A DNA stretch of 37,424 nucleotides from an uncultured Bacteroidales bacterium (GTDB lineage: Bacteria; Bacteroidota; Bacteroidia; Bacteroidales; UBA932): positions 1 to 37,424 of the forward strand of contig CAMCFO010000026.1 in assembly GCA_945874155.1 (NCBI GenBank). Reading direction: 5' to 3'. Position numbers and translations under genes: made by a program. This document shows, piece after piece, positions 23,162 to 31,479 of the stretch. The first letter of the stretch is position 1. Every line of letters begins with the position of its first letter. The notes below the pieces were generated by a model. It did no database searches. It was not told where the DNA came from and saw only the letters and a program-made list of their open reading frames with translations.

Positions 23162-26100
23162 TGACCGAACTTCAATCCGTTCCTTACATTGGACCTCTCG
23201 AAGCAATTCGTGTATTTACAATTCTCAAGATAGCGCTCCATTGCAGTCCTGGCTTTTTCCACATCCACATTTTGCAGCGCCTTCTGTATTTGTGTCTGAT
23301 TATCCCTTGGGGCATTGACAAAATTTTGAATTCCCATCCAATCGCCAGGGCGGTGAAAGCCCAGCAGGGACTCCCAATTGTCCATCTTCTTGAAAGGCCA
23401 ATATGTATATCCCATTCCATAGGATATGATATTGGAGACTACCTCGAAGTTTTGTTCCTCACCACCGTTCCAATGCCCGAATTCCCCGATAAACATAGGC
23501 AGGTTGCTATTGTTTGAAACCTGGGCAAAATCATCCACATCAGTGCTGTTGTAGCGGTGACCGGTCAGGACTATCTTGCTGTCGAATGAATAATCGTTCA
23601 GCATCGAGAAATCATTGCTGAAGTTTCCTCCATCCAAGATGATGATATGGTTCTTGTCCACTTTCCTGATGGCTGCGGTTACTCTCTGATATGTCGTCTG
23701 CAGGTAAGGATACAAAGCATTGTATTGCTGGTCAATCGGCTCATTCAGAAGCTCATAGCCCAAGATTATCGGTTCCTCGGCATAACGCTCCGCAATCATC
23801 CTCCAAATCCTGCAATACTCGTCCATATTCGCCTGACTTTCAAAAAGACGCGGATATCCGTCACTGTCGTCGATATGAGAGGCTCCGCTTTGTCCTCCCG
23901 GAGCCACGTGCATATCCAGGATGAGATACAGCCCCACTTCCTTGCACTTCTTCACCACATAGTCTATGAAGGCGAAACCTGCATTGGGATTGTTGTCACA
24001 TAGATAGAAGGTATCATTGAAAAGCTTGTAGGTCAACGGCAAACGGACGGTATTGGCTCCGATTGAACCGAGATATTTGAAATCCCCGTCACTGATATAG
24101 TTCTCCAGGAAGCGTTTCCACCACCCTTTCATATACTCGTCTCCGAAAATTTGCCTGAAGGCCTTGTCCACCTCCGTCACGGACATATTGGAAAAGCCGA
24201 AACAGTAGGCCTCCGGGGTCAGCCAATGATTCAGGTTCACACCCTTGATTGTGAACACAGTGCCATCCGGCTTATACAAGACCTTGCCTGCCGTTTTGAT
24301 ATGCTGTCCAATCTGAATATTCCCGCTATCCCCGTTCAAGTCATTCAATCTGTCAAAAATTACAATATGGGGATCAGTATTCCGTTTCAACGTGATACGA
24401 TAATAGCCATAGTCTTCCCAGCGGTTGCCTTCGCTATCATTAAGCCAGGTAAAATTTCCATTATTATAAGGATCATTAGAAATCTGCTTGATTTTGCCTG
24501 TATTGTCAAGAAGAATCACTCCATTCGGAGTGCCATAGCCCCAGTTGGTAGTACCGAAATATTTGAAATTCAGGTCCAAAGTCCACCTGTCATAAGGTTC
24601 AGACCATTCACTGAAACCCTTGTAACGACCTGTAAACTGGAAAACATTGTCCTCGACCTCTGCCATAAAAGGCTGATCAGGTGAAGTGACTGTCCATCCC
24701 ACCCTATTGTTGAGCGTGATATCGCCCACGCCGTTGCCGGAAAGTATCAGAGTGCTGTATGTGCCGCCATTGTCGATTCCCTTGAACATAGTCCAGGAAC
24801 AAGTAGGGTCATTGGTCCCTCCATTTGCCCAGCTGCTGTCGTGTGATTGAAGGTGCAGGATAAATCTGTAAGTGCCGGTCTTCGCATTGAAATTGCCATT
24901 CCTCAGGAAGTCCGGGTCCATCCTCACGTATTCAAGATTCTTGCAGCCGCTCAAGACAAGAGCCTCACCTTTGGTGAATTGGGTCTCTATTGAATATTCA
25001 TAATTTCCGTCATAGTTGAGGGGCTTTCCATTGACTTTCAAATCAAGACTTTGCACGGGAGTGATAACAAAGGTCATTGGATATGCCTTGTAATTGAATT
25101 CCAGAGCATAGTACCCGGCTTGTACATTCCACTTATGGTCGGCATCGCTGTTCATACTGATTCCGTTCTCTCTTGAACTGTCGTGGAAATACCACTCACC
25201 GGAACCGTAATCCTTTTTATCAGGGCCATGCCAAGGGTCTGTCTCATACAGATTTTCACCGTGAATCTTGAAGTTGCCGGCCTTGAGATATCCGCGCCAG
25301 GTGGCTTTGCCTGCCTGCTTGTCAACATCCATCTCATATTTGTTCAATTCCCAGCTGAGGTTGTCTCCTGTTATCCAGAACCTTTCCCCACGGTCCTGAA
25401 GCACCTTGAGCTTCATTGTGTTGGTATCGAGAATTATGGTGTAGTATTTCTCCGTGTAGTTCTTTCCGCCCCATTGCTGTACTTTCAACGGAACCCGCTC
25501 ATTTGAGTAAACTACATCAAACTCCGGGTCCTCCGATGCAATCCATCCGTTCACTGCATTGTAATAGAAGCCGCTTGTCCCGGCAGGGAAATATATATCC
25601 TTTTCCTGACCGCTCAGCCAGACGTGTTCTATAGTATAGACTCCCGGCTCGGTTTCCATCATTTCAAAATTGCCATTTGTGTAAGGATGCGTCGAAGACA
25701 TCAAAGGTGCCTGACGTGGGTTGTCCACAGCATTGGCATCATCAAAGTTGAAGTTGACCTTCTTTATCTTTCCTGCCGCGAATACAGTCTGTTTCGTGAC
25801 AGGGATTTCCTTTTCATATCCGTTCACCGCTATTTTCAGGATACCTTCAGCAACTGTGAACGGCTTGATTGCGATATAGAACTTTGCGGAGCCTTTATCA
25901 GGAATTGCCTCACCACCTGTCACCAAAAGAGTTGCTTTGTCCGAAACATAATCAACGCCTCTTTTTGTATATACGACCGGAGATTTCGCAAAGTTGACAA
26001 AATATTCTCCCGCTATATCTTCAGTACCTGTGAATGAAACCGACGTAACCGTAAGGTCTGAGCCGCTATTATTGGTCACAATCACTTCAACAATTGAAAC

Positions 26101-26634
26101 GAGGTAGTTCATTACAATAGTTGGAGTTGCATTGTGTGCCACCCCTGAGGCAATGCCGCATAGAGGGCAGGTCGTGCCACAGAGATGAGCCGTTGAATTG
26201 TTTCCAACCTGATTCTGGGAAATACCACCTATGGTAGTATTCCCAAAATCATTATTGGAAGAACCGGCAGGAGTCTTGTTGGCACTGCTGTACGGATAGA
26301 AAGCATACCAGTCATATTTTCCGGCTTCAAGCGCAGACCCGAGAGTCCCTGTAAACCTGTTGTCCCCGAGGTTGTCAGCAGTGATGATGAACTGTCCATC
26401 ATCAATATATGAAGCAATACCTGCACACGCATGGAAGAGATTGATGCAATCATCAGAGTTCCAGCAAGTTGCACGTCCATTCATAGAGGTTTTAGTATCA
26501 TCGCCTGACGCACAGACCTCAAATGGGATCCCACTTCCAAAGGCCTCATCATGGGCAGACAATTCGTTGATGCAGGACAATAAAGTGGAAATGGCCGCCA
26601 AAGACACTCCAAAATGAGAAATAGATTTATTCAT
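23158..26634 (-). CDS. Fusion lipoprotein: fimbrillin-like/glycan-binding modules plus GH5 glycosidase
   Basis: A 1158-aa protein. The leader ends in a lipobox ('TLLSC', Cys21). Residues 25-300 are fimbrillin-like ('TKTSMNGRATCWNSDD'). Residues 310-762 hold about four beta-sandwich modules that align along their whole length with 313-758 of the glycan-binding lipoprotein at 34821. From about 775 to 1158 is a GH5 TIM barrel nearly identical to the separate GH5 gene at 26827, with acid/base Glu965 ('ELLNEP') and nucleophile Glu1051 ('FIGEFGHW'). The protein therefore binds the glycan and cuts it on one chain, probably at the cell surface. The middle modules look like SusE/F-type or DUF5121-type domains; that label is a guess. 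Confidence 0.88.
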   Translation of the reverse strand: MNKSISHFGVSLAAISTLLSCINELSAHDEAFGSGIPFEVCASGDDTKTSMNGRATCWNSDDCINLFHACAGIASYIDDGQFIITADNLGDNRFTGTLGSALEAGKYDWYAFYPYSSANKTPAGSSNNDFGNTTIGGISQNQVGNNSTAHLCGTTCPLCGIASGVAHNATPTIVMNYLVSIVEVIVTNNSGSDLTVTSVSFTGTEDIAGEYFVNFAKSPVVYTKRGVDYVSDKATLLVTGGEAIPDKGSAKFYIAIKPFTVAEGILKIAVNGYEKEIPVTKQTVFAAGKIKKVNFNFDDANAVDNPRQAPLMSSTHPYTNGNFEMMETEPGVYTIEHVWLSGQEKDIYFPAGTSGFYYNAVNGWIASEDPEFDVVYSNERVPLKVQQWGGKNYTEKYYTIILDTNTMKLKVLQDRGERFWITGDNLSWELNKYEMDVDKQAGKATWRGYLKAGNFKIHGENLYETDPWHGPDKKDYGSGEWYFHDSSRENGISMNSDADHKWNVQAGYYALEFNYKAYPMTFVITPVQSLDLKVNGKPLNYDGNYEYSIETQFTKGEALVLSGCKNLEYVRMDPDFLRNGNFNAKTGTYRFILHLQSHDSSWANGGTNDPTCSWTMFKGIDNGGTYSTLILSGNGVGDITLNNRVGWTVTSPDQPFMAEVEDNVFQFTGRYKGFSEWSEPYDRWTLDLNFKYFGTTNWGYGTPNGVILLDNTGKIKQISNDPYNNGNFTWLNDSEGNRWEDYGYYRITLKRNTDPHIVIFDRLNDLNGDSGNIQIGQHIKTAGKVLYKPDGTVFTIKGVNLNHWLTPEAYCFGFSNMSVTEVDKAFRQIFGDEYMKGWWKRFLENYISDGDFKYLGSIGANTVRLPLTYKLFNDTFYLCDNNPNAGFAFIDYVVKKCKEVGLYLILDMHVAPGGQSGASHIDDSDGYPRLFESQANMDEYCRIWRMIAERYAEEPIILGYELLNEPIDQQYNALYPYLQTTYQRVTAAIRKVDKNHIIILDGGNFSNDFSMLNDYSFDSKIVLTGHRYNSTDVDDFAQVSNNSNLPMFIGEFGHWNGGEEQNFEVVSNIISYGMGYTYWPFKKMDNWESLLGFHRPGDWMGIQNFVNAPRDNQTQIQKALQNVDVEKARTAMERYLENCKYTNCFERSNVRNGLKFGQ

Positions 26635-26649
26635 AATAAGATTCTGTTT

Positions 26650-26808
26650 TCAGCACGACAATTCCTCACCATCATACTCAATATCCTGAATGTTCATGAA
26701 ATTACTTTGGCACATGTTTCCGTCCGTCCTGACTGAAAGGATCTTGCAGGATGGTGTCTGATATGGAGCCCGGAATTCAACAGATTCTGCCGGTTTCATT
26801 CTGGTCAT
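26650..26808 (-). CDS. 52-aa mini-ORF before the fusion glycan-binder/GH5 gene
   Basis: The frame runs from the ATG at 26808 to the TGA at 26650-26652, 18 bp after the GH5 stop and 15 bp before the fusion gene. The peptide contains 'YQTPSCKILSVRTDGNMCQSN' split by a turn, and an acidic tail ('IEYDGEEL'). It has no signal peptide. Short ORFs with a Tyr-x-x-Pro start, a mid Cys/Ser segment and an acidic end often stand before surface lipoprotein genes in Bacteroidales (my recollection). It has a partner at 37110. The function is unknown: a leader peptide, a small secreted peptide or a translation-coupling ORF are all possible. Confidence 0.6.
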   Translation of the reverse strand: MTRMKPAESVEFRAPYQTPSCKILSVRTDGNMCQSNFMNIQDIEYDGEELSC

Positions 26809-26826
26809 TTGAATGACGTGATTCTA

Positions 26827-28068
26827 TTATTTGAACTGCAAACCGTCCTTAACACCCGATCTCTCGAAACAGTTACGGAATTTACAGTTTTCCAGATACT
26901 CTTCCATAGCCTTGGTGGCTTTTTCCACATCAACTTTCTTCAGCGCAATCTGAACTTGCACAATACTTTCCCTCGGAGAGTTAACAAATTCCGCAATCAT
27001 TGACCAGTCTTCAGGCACGGTAAACCCGAGCAGAGACTCCCAGTTGTCCATCTTCTTGTAAGGCCAATATGTATAGCCTATACCTCTGGATTTCATATTG
27101 GAAACCACTTGGAAGTTATTTTCCGAGCCGCCGTTCCAGTGTCCGAATTCGCCCATGTACATAGGCAGATTTGTCTTGATAGATATATCAGAGAATTTGG
27201 TAACATCGGTGCTTCCATAGCGGTGGCAGGTCAGCATAAGCTTTGTGTCAAAAGCATAATTTGTGAGCATTGAAAAATCATCGCAGAAATTGCCACCACC
27301 CAAGATGATGATATGGTTCTTGTCCACTTCCCGGATAGCTGCGGTTGCCTTTTCATAAGTCGGCTGAAGATAATGATACAAAGACTCATACTTCTTGTCA
27401 ATCGGCTCATTCAGAAGCTCATAGCCCAGGATTATCGGCTCCTCTGCATAACGCTCTGCAATCATCCTCCAGATTCTGCAATACTCGTCCATATTTTCCT
27501 GGCTCTCGAACAGACGCGGATAGCCGTCGCTGTCATCTATGTGTGCTGCTCCGCTCTGTCCTCCCGGAGCCACGTGCATATCCAGAATCAGATACAGGCC
27601 CACTTCCTTGCACATCTTCACCACATAGTCTATGTAGGCGAAGCCAGCTTCCGGATTGTTGTCACACAGGTAGAACGAATCATTGAAAAGTCTGTATGTC
27701 AAAGGCAAGCGAACGGTATTGGCGGCAATGGAATTGAGATATACAAAGTCCAAATCACCGATGTAGTTCTCCAGAAAGCGCTTCCACCACCCGTTCATAT
27801 ACTCGTCTCCGAAAATTTGCCTGAAAGCCTTGTCAACCTCCGTAACGGAAATATTGGAGAATCCGAAACAGTAAGCTTCCGGGGTCAGCCAATGGTTCAG
27901 ATTCACTCCCTTGATGGTGAACTCGGTGCCGTCAGCCTGGCACAATCCCCTTCCTGATATCTTCATAAACTTGCCTGTAGGGTCATTTACCCTGTCTTTT
28001 GCCTCATTCTTGTTGCATCCGACCATCAAAGCCAGGCACAGGAGCGCAAAATAAATGTATTTCTTCAT
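26827..28068 (-). CDS. GH5 glycoside hydrolase lipoprotein
   Basis: A 413-aa protein. The leader ends in a lipobox ('ALMVGC', Cys18). The TIM barrel starts with 'FTIKGVNLNHWL' (50-61) and has 'ILDMHVAPGG' (161-170), acid/base Glu221 in 'ELLNEP', 'CHRYGSTDV' (281-289) and nucleophile Glu307 in 'MGEFGHW'. The family cleaves beta-linked glucans or mannans endo- or exo-wise; the subfamily cannot be told by eye. It is very close to the GH5 half of the next gene. It lies 14 bp behind the F5/8C lipoprotein gene. Confidence 0.92.
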   Translation of the reverse strand: MKKYIYFALLCLALMVGCNKNEAKDRVNDPTGKFMKISGRGLCQADGTEFTIKGVNLNHWLTPEAYCFGFSNISVTEVDKAFRQIFGDEYMNGWWKRFLENYIGDLDFVYLNSIAANTVRLPLTYRLFNDSFYLCDNNPEAGFAYIDYVVKMCKEVGLYLILDMHVAPGGQSGAAHIDDSDGYPRLFESQENMDEYCRIWRMIAERYAEEPIILGYELLNEPIDKKYESLYHYLQPTYEKATAAIREVDKNHIIILGGGNFCDDFSMLTNYAFDTKLMLTCHRYGSTDVTKFSDISIKTNLPMYMGEFGHWNGGSENNFQVVSNMKSRGIGYTYWPYKKMDNWESLLGFTVPEDWSMIAEFVNSPRESIVQVQIALKKVDVEKATKAMEEYLENCKFRNCFERSGVKDGLQFK

Positions 28069-28082
28069 AACTCTCTCAATTG

Positions 28083-29507
28083 TTAATTTTTACCATAAAC
28101 CTTGATTTCTGCAATGCAGCCCTTCATAACTCCGTTATTTCCTTCAATGCCGTTTGAACCGGCAATCATCACCTTGAGATAGCGTCCCATAGAAAGTTTC
28201 ACAGGAATGGTCTGTTCATCGTTTTTCGTCTCAACTGGATATGCATCCACAATCTGCTTCCAGTTGCTGTGGTCGTGAACATCCTGAGCCATAACAGCAT
28301 CAGCGTTGCTGACGAAGAAACTCAGGGCATTAAGGCTGTTGCCTGACCACATATTCTGACGGCAAACATATCCGAAACTGGAAATGATGCGGCTGCTGCC
28401 CATATCGAATACGAAACAGTGGTTTGCCTGGCCTTTGCAAGGACTCGAAGCCTCCCACGAATAATGCCAATAAGAATTGATGTCATTATCTATCATATAG
28501 AAGGCGGAGCAGTTACCACCGTTTTCCCAAGGTTCGTGGCAGCACTCCTTCCAAGCCCAGGCCGAGCTGTCAAACAATGCCGGATGGGCAATGGTAGGGT
28601 CTATCATCAGCGCATAGATATTATCCATATCAGAGACCTTGAACTGGGATGCTTCCGTGAGCCTGAGAGGAAGTATGACAGCCTTGAGTAATGAAGATAC
28701 TCCCTTGATAGTAACCTTGACAAACGCCTTCTGCTCCGTAGAAACGAGTTTCACATCCGTTGCGAATGTGTAATCAGCAGGAAGCTCATAATCTGTTGAA
28801 TTGACAATATTGTAGGTATTCAGCCAATCCTCGTCCAGAACCACCTTTGCACTGATATCCCAGCGGTTGGTCAGGGACTTCACCTCAACAGGTAGGCTGA
28901 TTTGAAGTTCATCGTTCTGATAGGCCTCGTCAATCGGAGTGGAGACTCTGTTCAGTCCAGCCTTTTCAAAGCCAAGGGTCGGCACGATGACATCGCTGAT
29001 TTCACAAATATACCTCGCACATTTTTCATTTACAGAAGCTGTTTTGCTCTCGAGACTGAAACCGATTATGTAGCGGATATTGTCACTAGCAGAAGATAGG
29101 GCTGCAAGCCTTTCGGATATGAGCGTGTACTTTATAACCTTGTATGTGTCCCCGCTTGCAAAATGAAGGTTGAGCGGACTGTCCACAGTATAGGCATCTT
29201 CCGGTAGGATGCGATATTTAATATTAGTCGCAGATGAATTGTACTGCTCATCTACATACTCCTGTGTCAAAGGCTGGATTTTGGCATCGGCTTCATTTGC
29301 AATCTCGCTGCCGCCTTTGCAGACCGTGAAATCGAAGGTCGTATTCTCAGCCGTAGCATCTATGGTCACGTAATTAGTCGTGCTCTCCTTGATGTAAACT
29401 ATGGTCTTGTACTGTTCTGGAAATATGTCCATTTCCTTGTCGGAGCAGGACAGGAGAGAAATCGCCAGCACAGGCACGCATAAGTATCTATATAGTTTTG
29501 TTTTCAT
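28083..29507 (-). CDS. DUF1735-like and F5/8 type C (discoidin) lipoprotein
   Basis: A 474-aa protein with a lipobox ('ISLLSC', Cys21). Residues 30-300 look like two beta-sandwich repeats of the DUF1735/BT_3987-N type common in SusCD loci ('RILPEDAYTVDSPLNLHFASG', 'YELPADYTFATDVKLVSTEQ'). Residues 320-474 resemble an F5/8 type C (CBM32-like) fold ('YMIDNDINSYWHYSWE', 'GRYLKVMIAGSNG', 'IAEIKVYGKN'). It is likely a surface glycan-binding protein for galactose-type or related sugars. It lies 12 bp behind susD. Confidence 0.82.
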   Translation of the reverse strand: MKTKLYRYLCVPVLAISLLSCSDKEMDIFPEQYKTIVYIKESTTNYVTIDATAENTTFDFTVCKGGSEIANEADAKIQPLTQEYVDEQYNSSATNIKYRILPEDAYTVDSPLNLHFASGDTYKVIKYTLISERLAALSSASDNIRYIIGFSLESKTASVNEKCARYICEISDVIVPTLGFEKAGLNRVSTPIDEAYQNDELQISLPVEVKSLTNRWDISAKVVLDEDWLNTYNIVNSTDYELPADYTFATDVKLVSTEQKAFVKVTIKGVSSLLKAVILPLRLTEASQFKVSDMDNIYALMIDPTIAHPALFDSSAWAWKECCHEPWENGGNCSAFYMIDNDINSYWHYSWEASSPCKGQANHCFVFDMGSSRIISSFGYVCRQNMWSGNSLNALSFFVSNADAVMAQDVHDHSNWKQIVDAYPVETKNDEQTIPVKLSMGRYLKVMIAGSNGIEGNNGVMKGCIAEIKVYGKN

Positions 29508-29519
29508 AACAATGTCAAA

Positions 29520-31475
29520 TTAGTAAAGAGGAGCCTGAACCATCTGAGGATTTGCATATACTTCTGAATCCGGAACCGGCTGCAGATACATCCTGTTGTG
29601 CCACATATATTGCTGTTCCACATTTGTTCTTACGTTGAAAGACTCGAAAGTCGGATTCTTCTCGAGCACATTAAGGCCCTGATAGCAATCGTGGCTCATA
29701 TATTTCGCGCCATTGACATAACGTCTTATGTCCTCCAGACGCATACCTTCAAGATAAAGTTCGCAGAACCTTTCTTCGAGCACAGCCTTGAGGAACTTTT
29801 CCGAATCTGACACCTCAGCCAAAGTGTACTCCGGCACTCCTGCCCTCTCACGAATCTTGTTCAGGTAAACCAGTCCGTCTGAAATGTGTCCGGTATGCGC
29901 GCAAGCCTCAGCATAAATCAAATACAAGTCAGCAAGCCTGAAAATGGACCACGGATGGTCTATCACAGAGCCAGTGTTGTCACTGCCCCAGCTGTCATAA
30001 CGGGTGTTCGGATGCACGAGTTTCTTGTTCCAAAAACCTGTGCGGGAATTGTTGTTGACACCGTATTTGTCGGTATTATAACCATTCTGGTCCGGGTCCA
30101 TTGCATTGATATACAGAGGCGAGCCATTGGCAATCACTGGCGAGTATTCGTCGCCGTCAAAAGATATTGCCGCATAAAAGCGTGGCTCGCGATTGGCGCA
30201 AAGGTTGATTACATTCTCCTGCAAGCCTTCAAATCCTGCCCTTCTGAACCAGTCTCCCTCACTTGGAAAAACAGGGTCGTCAGCCGGGCGCTTTCCATTT
30301 TTCGTAAAGAAATTCTCTACGGTCTGAAGCGTAGGACTTATCATACCCCATCCGCCGGCAGGCTGTCCGTTTTCACGTATGAGCACATAGTGAGGGTAAG
30401 ATGCCCAGGAACAGATTTCATTGGTTAGCCACAGACAGCCCCACAGTATTTCCTTATTACCCTGGCTAGGCTTTGCTACAGTTGCATAACGCATCAGCAT
30501 AGTACGTTTTGCAATTTCTTCTTTTGCCGCCGGGTCACTGACTGGAACTTTCGGAAGGGCTATTCCATCTGCAAGCCTGAGAGCTTCAGATTCTGCGAGG
30601 TCAAAAAGCCTGTGACCATTGTCCTGAGCCTCCTCCAAAGCTTCCAAACAGGCTTTCTCTGCCCGCTCCCACTTTTGAGGGTCATAACTCTTTGATACCA
30701 GCTCATAACCATAACCCGGGGTCTGATATTTCTCATTCTTCCAGGTCTTGTCCGGAAACGAGCCGTTCCAAAGTGGAGATGCCGCCAGTACAAGCACCTT
30801 GGCTTTGAGCATCTTGGCAGCCATTTTTGTAGCACGTCCATAATAACGGCTGTTGGAATTGAAATCCTTCTCCAGATCCGGATAGGCCTCGTCACAAAGA
30901 TTCACCACATAGTCCACGCAGGCATCGAAATGCGAACGGCCGGGGATTTGCTCCTTCGGCAGGGACATAGGCAATTGCTGATCAATAATTGGAATAGGAC
31001 CGCAGGCAGACATCAATTTGTAATGATAATAGGCCTTGAGGAACTTCGCCTCGGCTATGTAATTGACTTTGTCGCTGTTGGTCAGGTTCTTGACTTCTGT
31101 CGAACTGAGATCCGAGATGAACTTGTTGCAATAGCCTATACCATAGTAATAGTCTCCCCAAACTCCCCCGTTTCCTGCCACATTGTAGCCGGTAATCTGG
31201 TTGCACTGCTGCTTCCTGAAATTGTCATAGACAGTCTCAGGACCCACCACCTCGTCACTTCCGAAGGCAAGGGTATTGTAAGAAAGGACCTTGGTATTGT
31301 TTTTCTGAAGTGTTCCATAGCAGCCGTACAGGTACTTCAACGCATCCTCAGCCTCAAGGAGGAAATCATCCGGTCCCTCAGTCTCTGGAGGAACCACATC
31401 GAGGAAACTGCAGGAATATAGCAATGCCGCAGCGGCCACAGATATGCAAAGTTTATATATATTATTGACTCTCAT
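29520..31475 (-). CDS. susD-like: SusD/RagB-family glycan-binding lipoprotein
   Basis: A 651-aa protein. The leader ends in a lipobox ('LLYSC', Cys22), followed by the typical 'SFLDVVPPETEGPDDFLLEAEDALKYLYGCY'. TPR-like helices follow ('AEAKFLKAYYHYKLM', 'YLIYAEACAHTG', 'YLNKIRERAGVPEY'). The end 'EERFCELYLEGMRLEDIRRY' is a family hallmark. SusD proteins form the lid on the SusC channel and capture oligosaccharides. It starts 4 bp after the SusC stop, as expected. Confidence 0.95.
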   Translation of the reverse strand: MRVNNIYKLCISVAAAALLYSCSFLDVVPPETEGPDDFLLEAEDALKYLYGCYGTLQKNNTKVLSYNTLAFGSDEVVGPETVYDNFRKQQCNQITGYNVAGNGGVWGDYYYGIGYCNKFISDLSSTEVKNLTNSDKVNYIAEAKFLKAYYHYKLMSACGPIPIIDQQLPMSLPKEQIPGRSHFDACVDYVVNLCDEAYPDLEKDFNSNSRYYGRATKMAAKMLKAKVLVLAASPLWNGSFPDKTWKNEKYQTPGYGYELVSKSYDPQKWERAEKACLEALEEAQDNGHRLFDLAESEALRLADGIALPKVPVSDPAAKEEIAKRTMLMRYATVAKPSQGNKEILWGCLWLTNEICSWASYPHYVLIRENGQPAGGWGMISPTLQTVENFFTKNGKRPADDPVFPSEGDWFRRAGFEGLQENVINLCANREPRFYAAISFDGDEYSPVIANGSPLYINAMDPDQNGYNTDKYGVNNNSRTGFWNKKLVHPNTRYDSWGSDNTGSVIDHPWSIFRLADLYLIYAEACAHTGHISDGLVYLNKIRERAGVPEYTLAEVSDSEKFLKAVLEERFCELYLEGMRLEDIRRYVNGAKYMSHDCYQGLNVLEKNPTFESFNVRTNVEQQYMWHNRMYLQPVPDSEVYANPQMVQAPLY

Positions 31476-31479
31476 CGTT

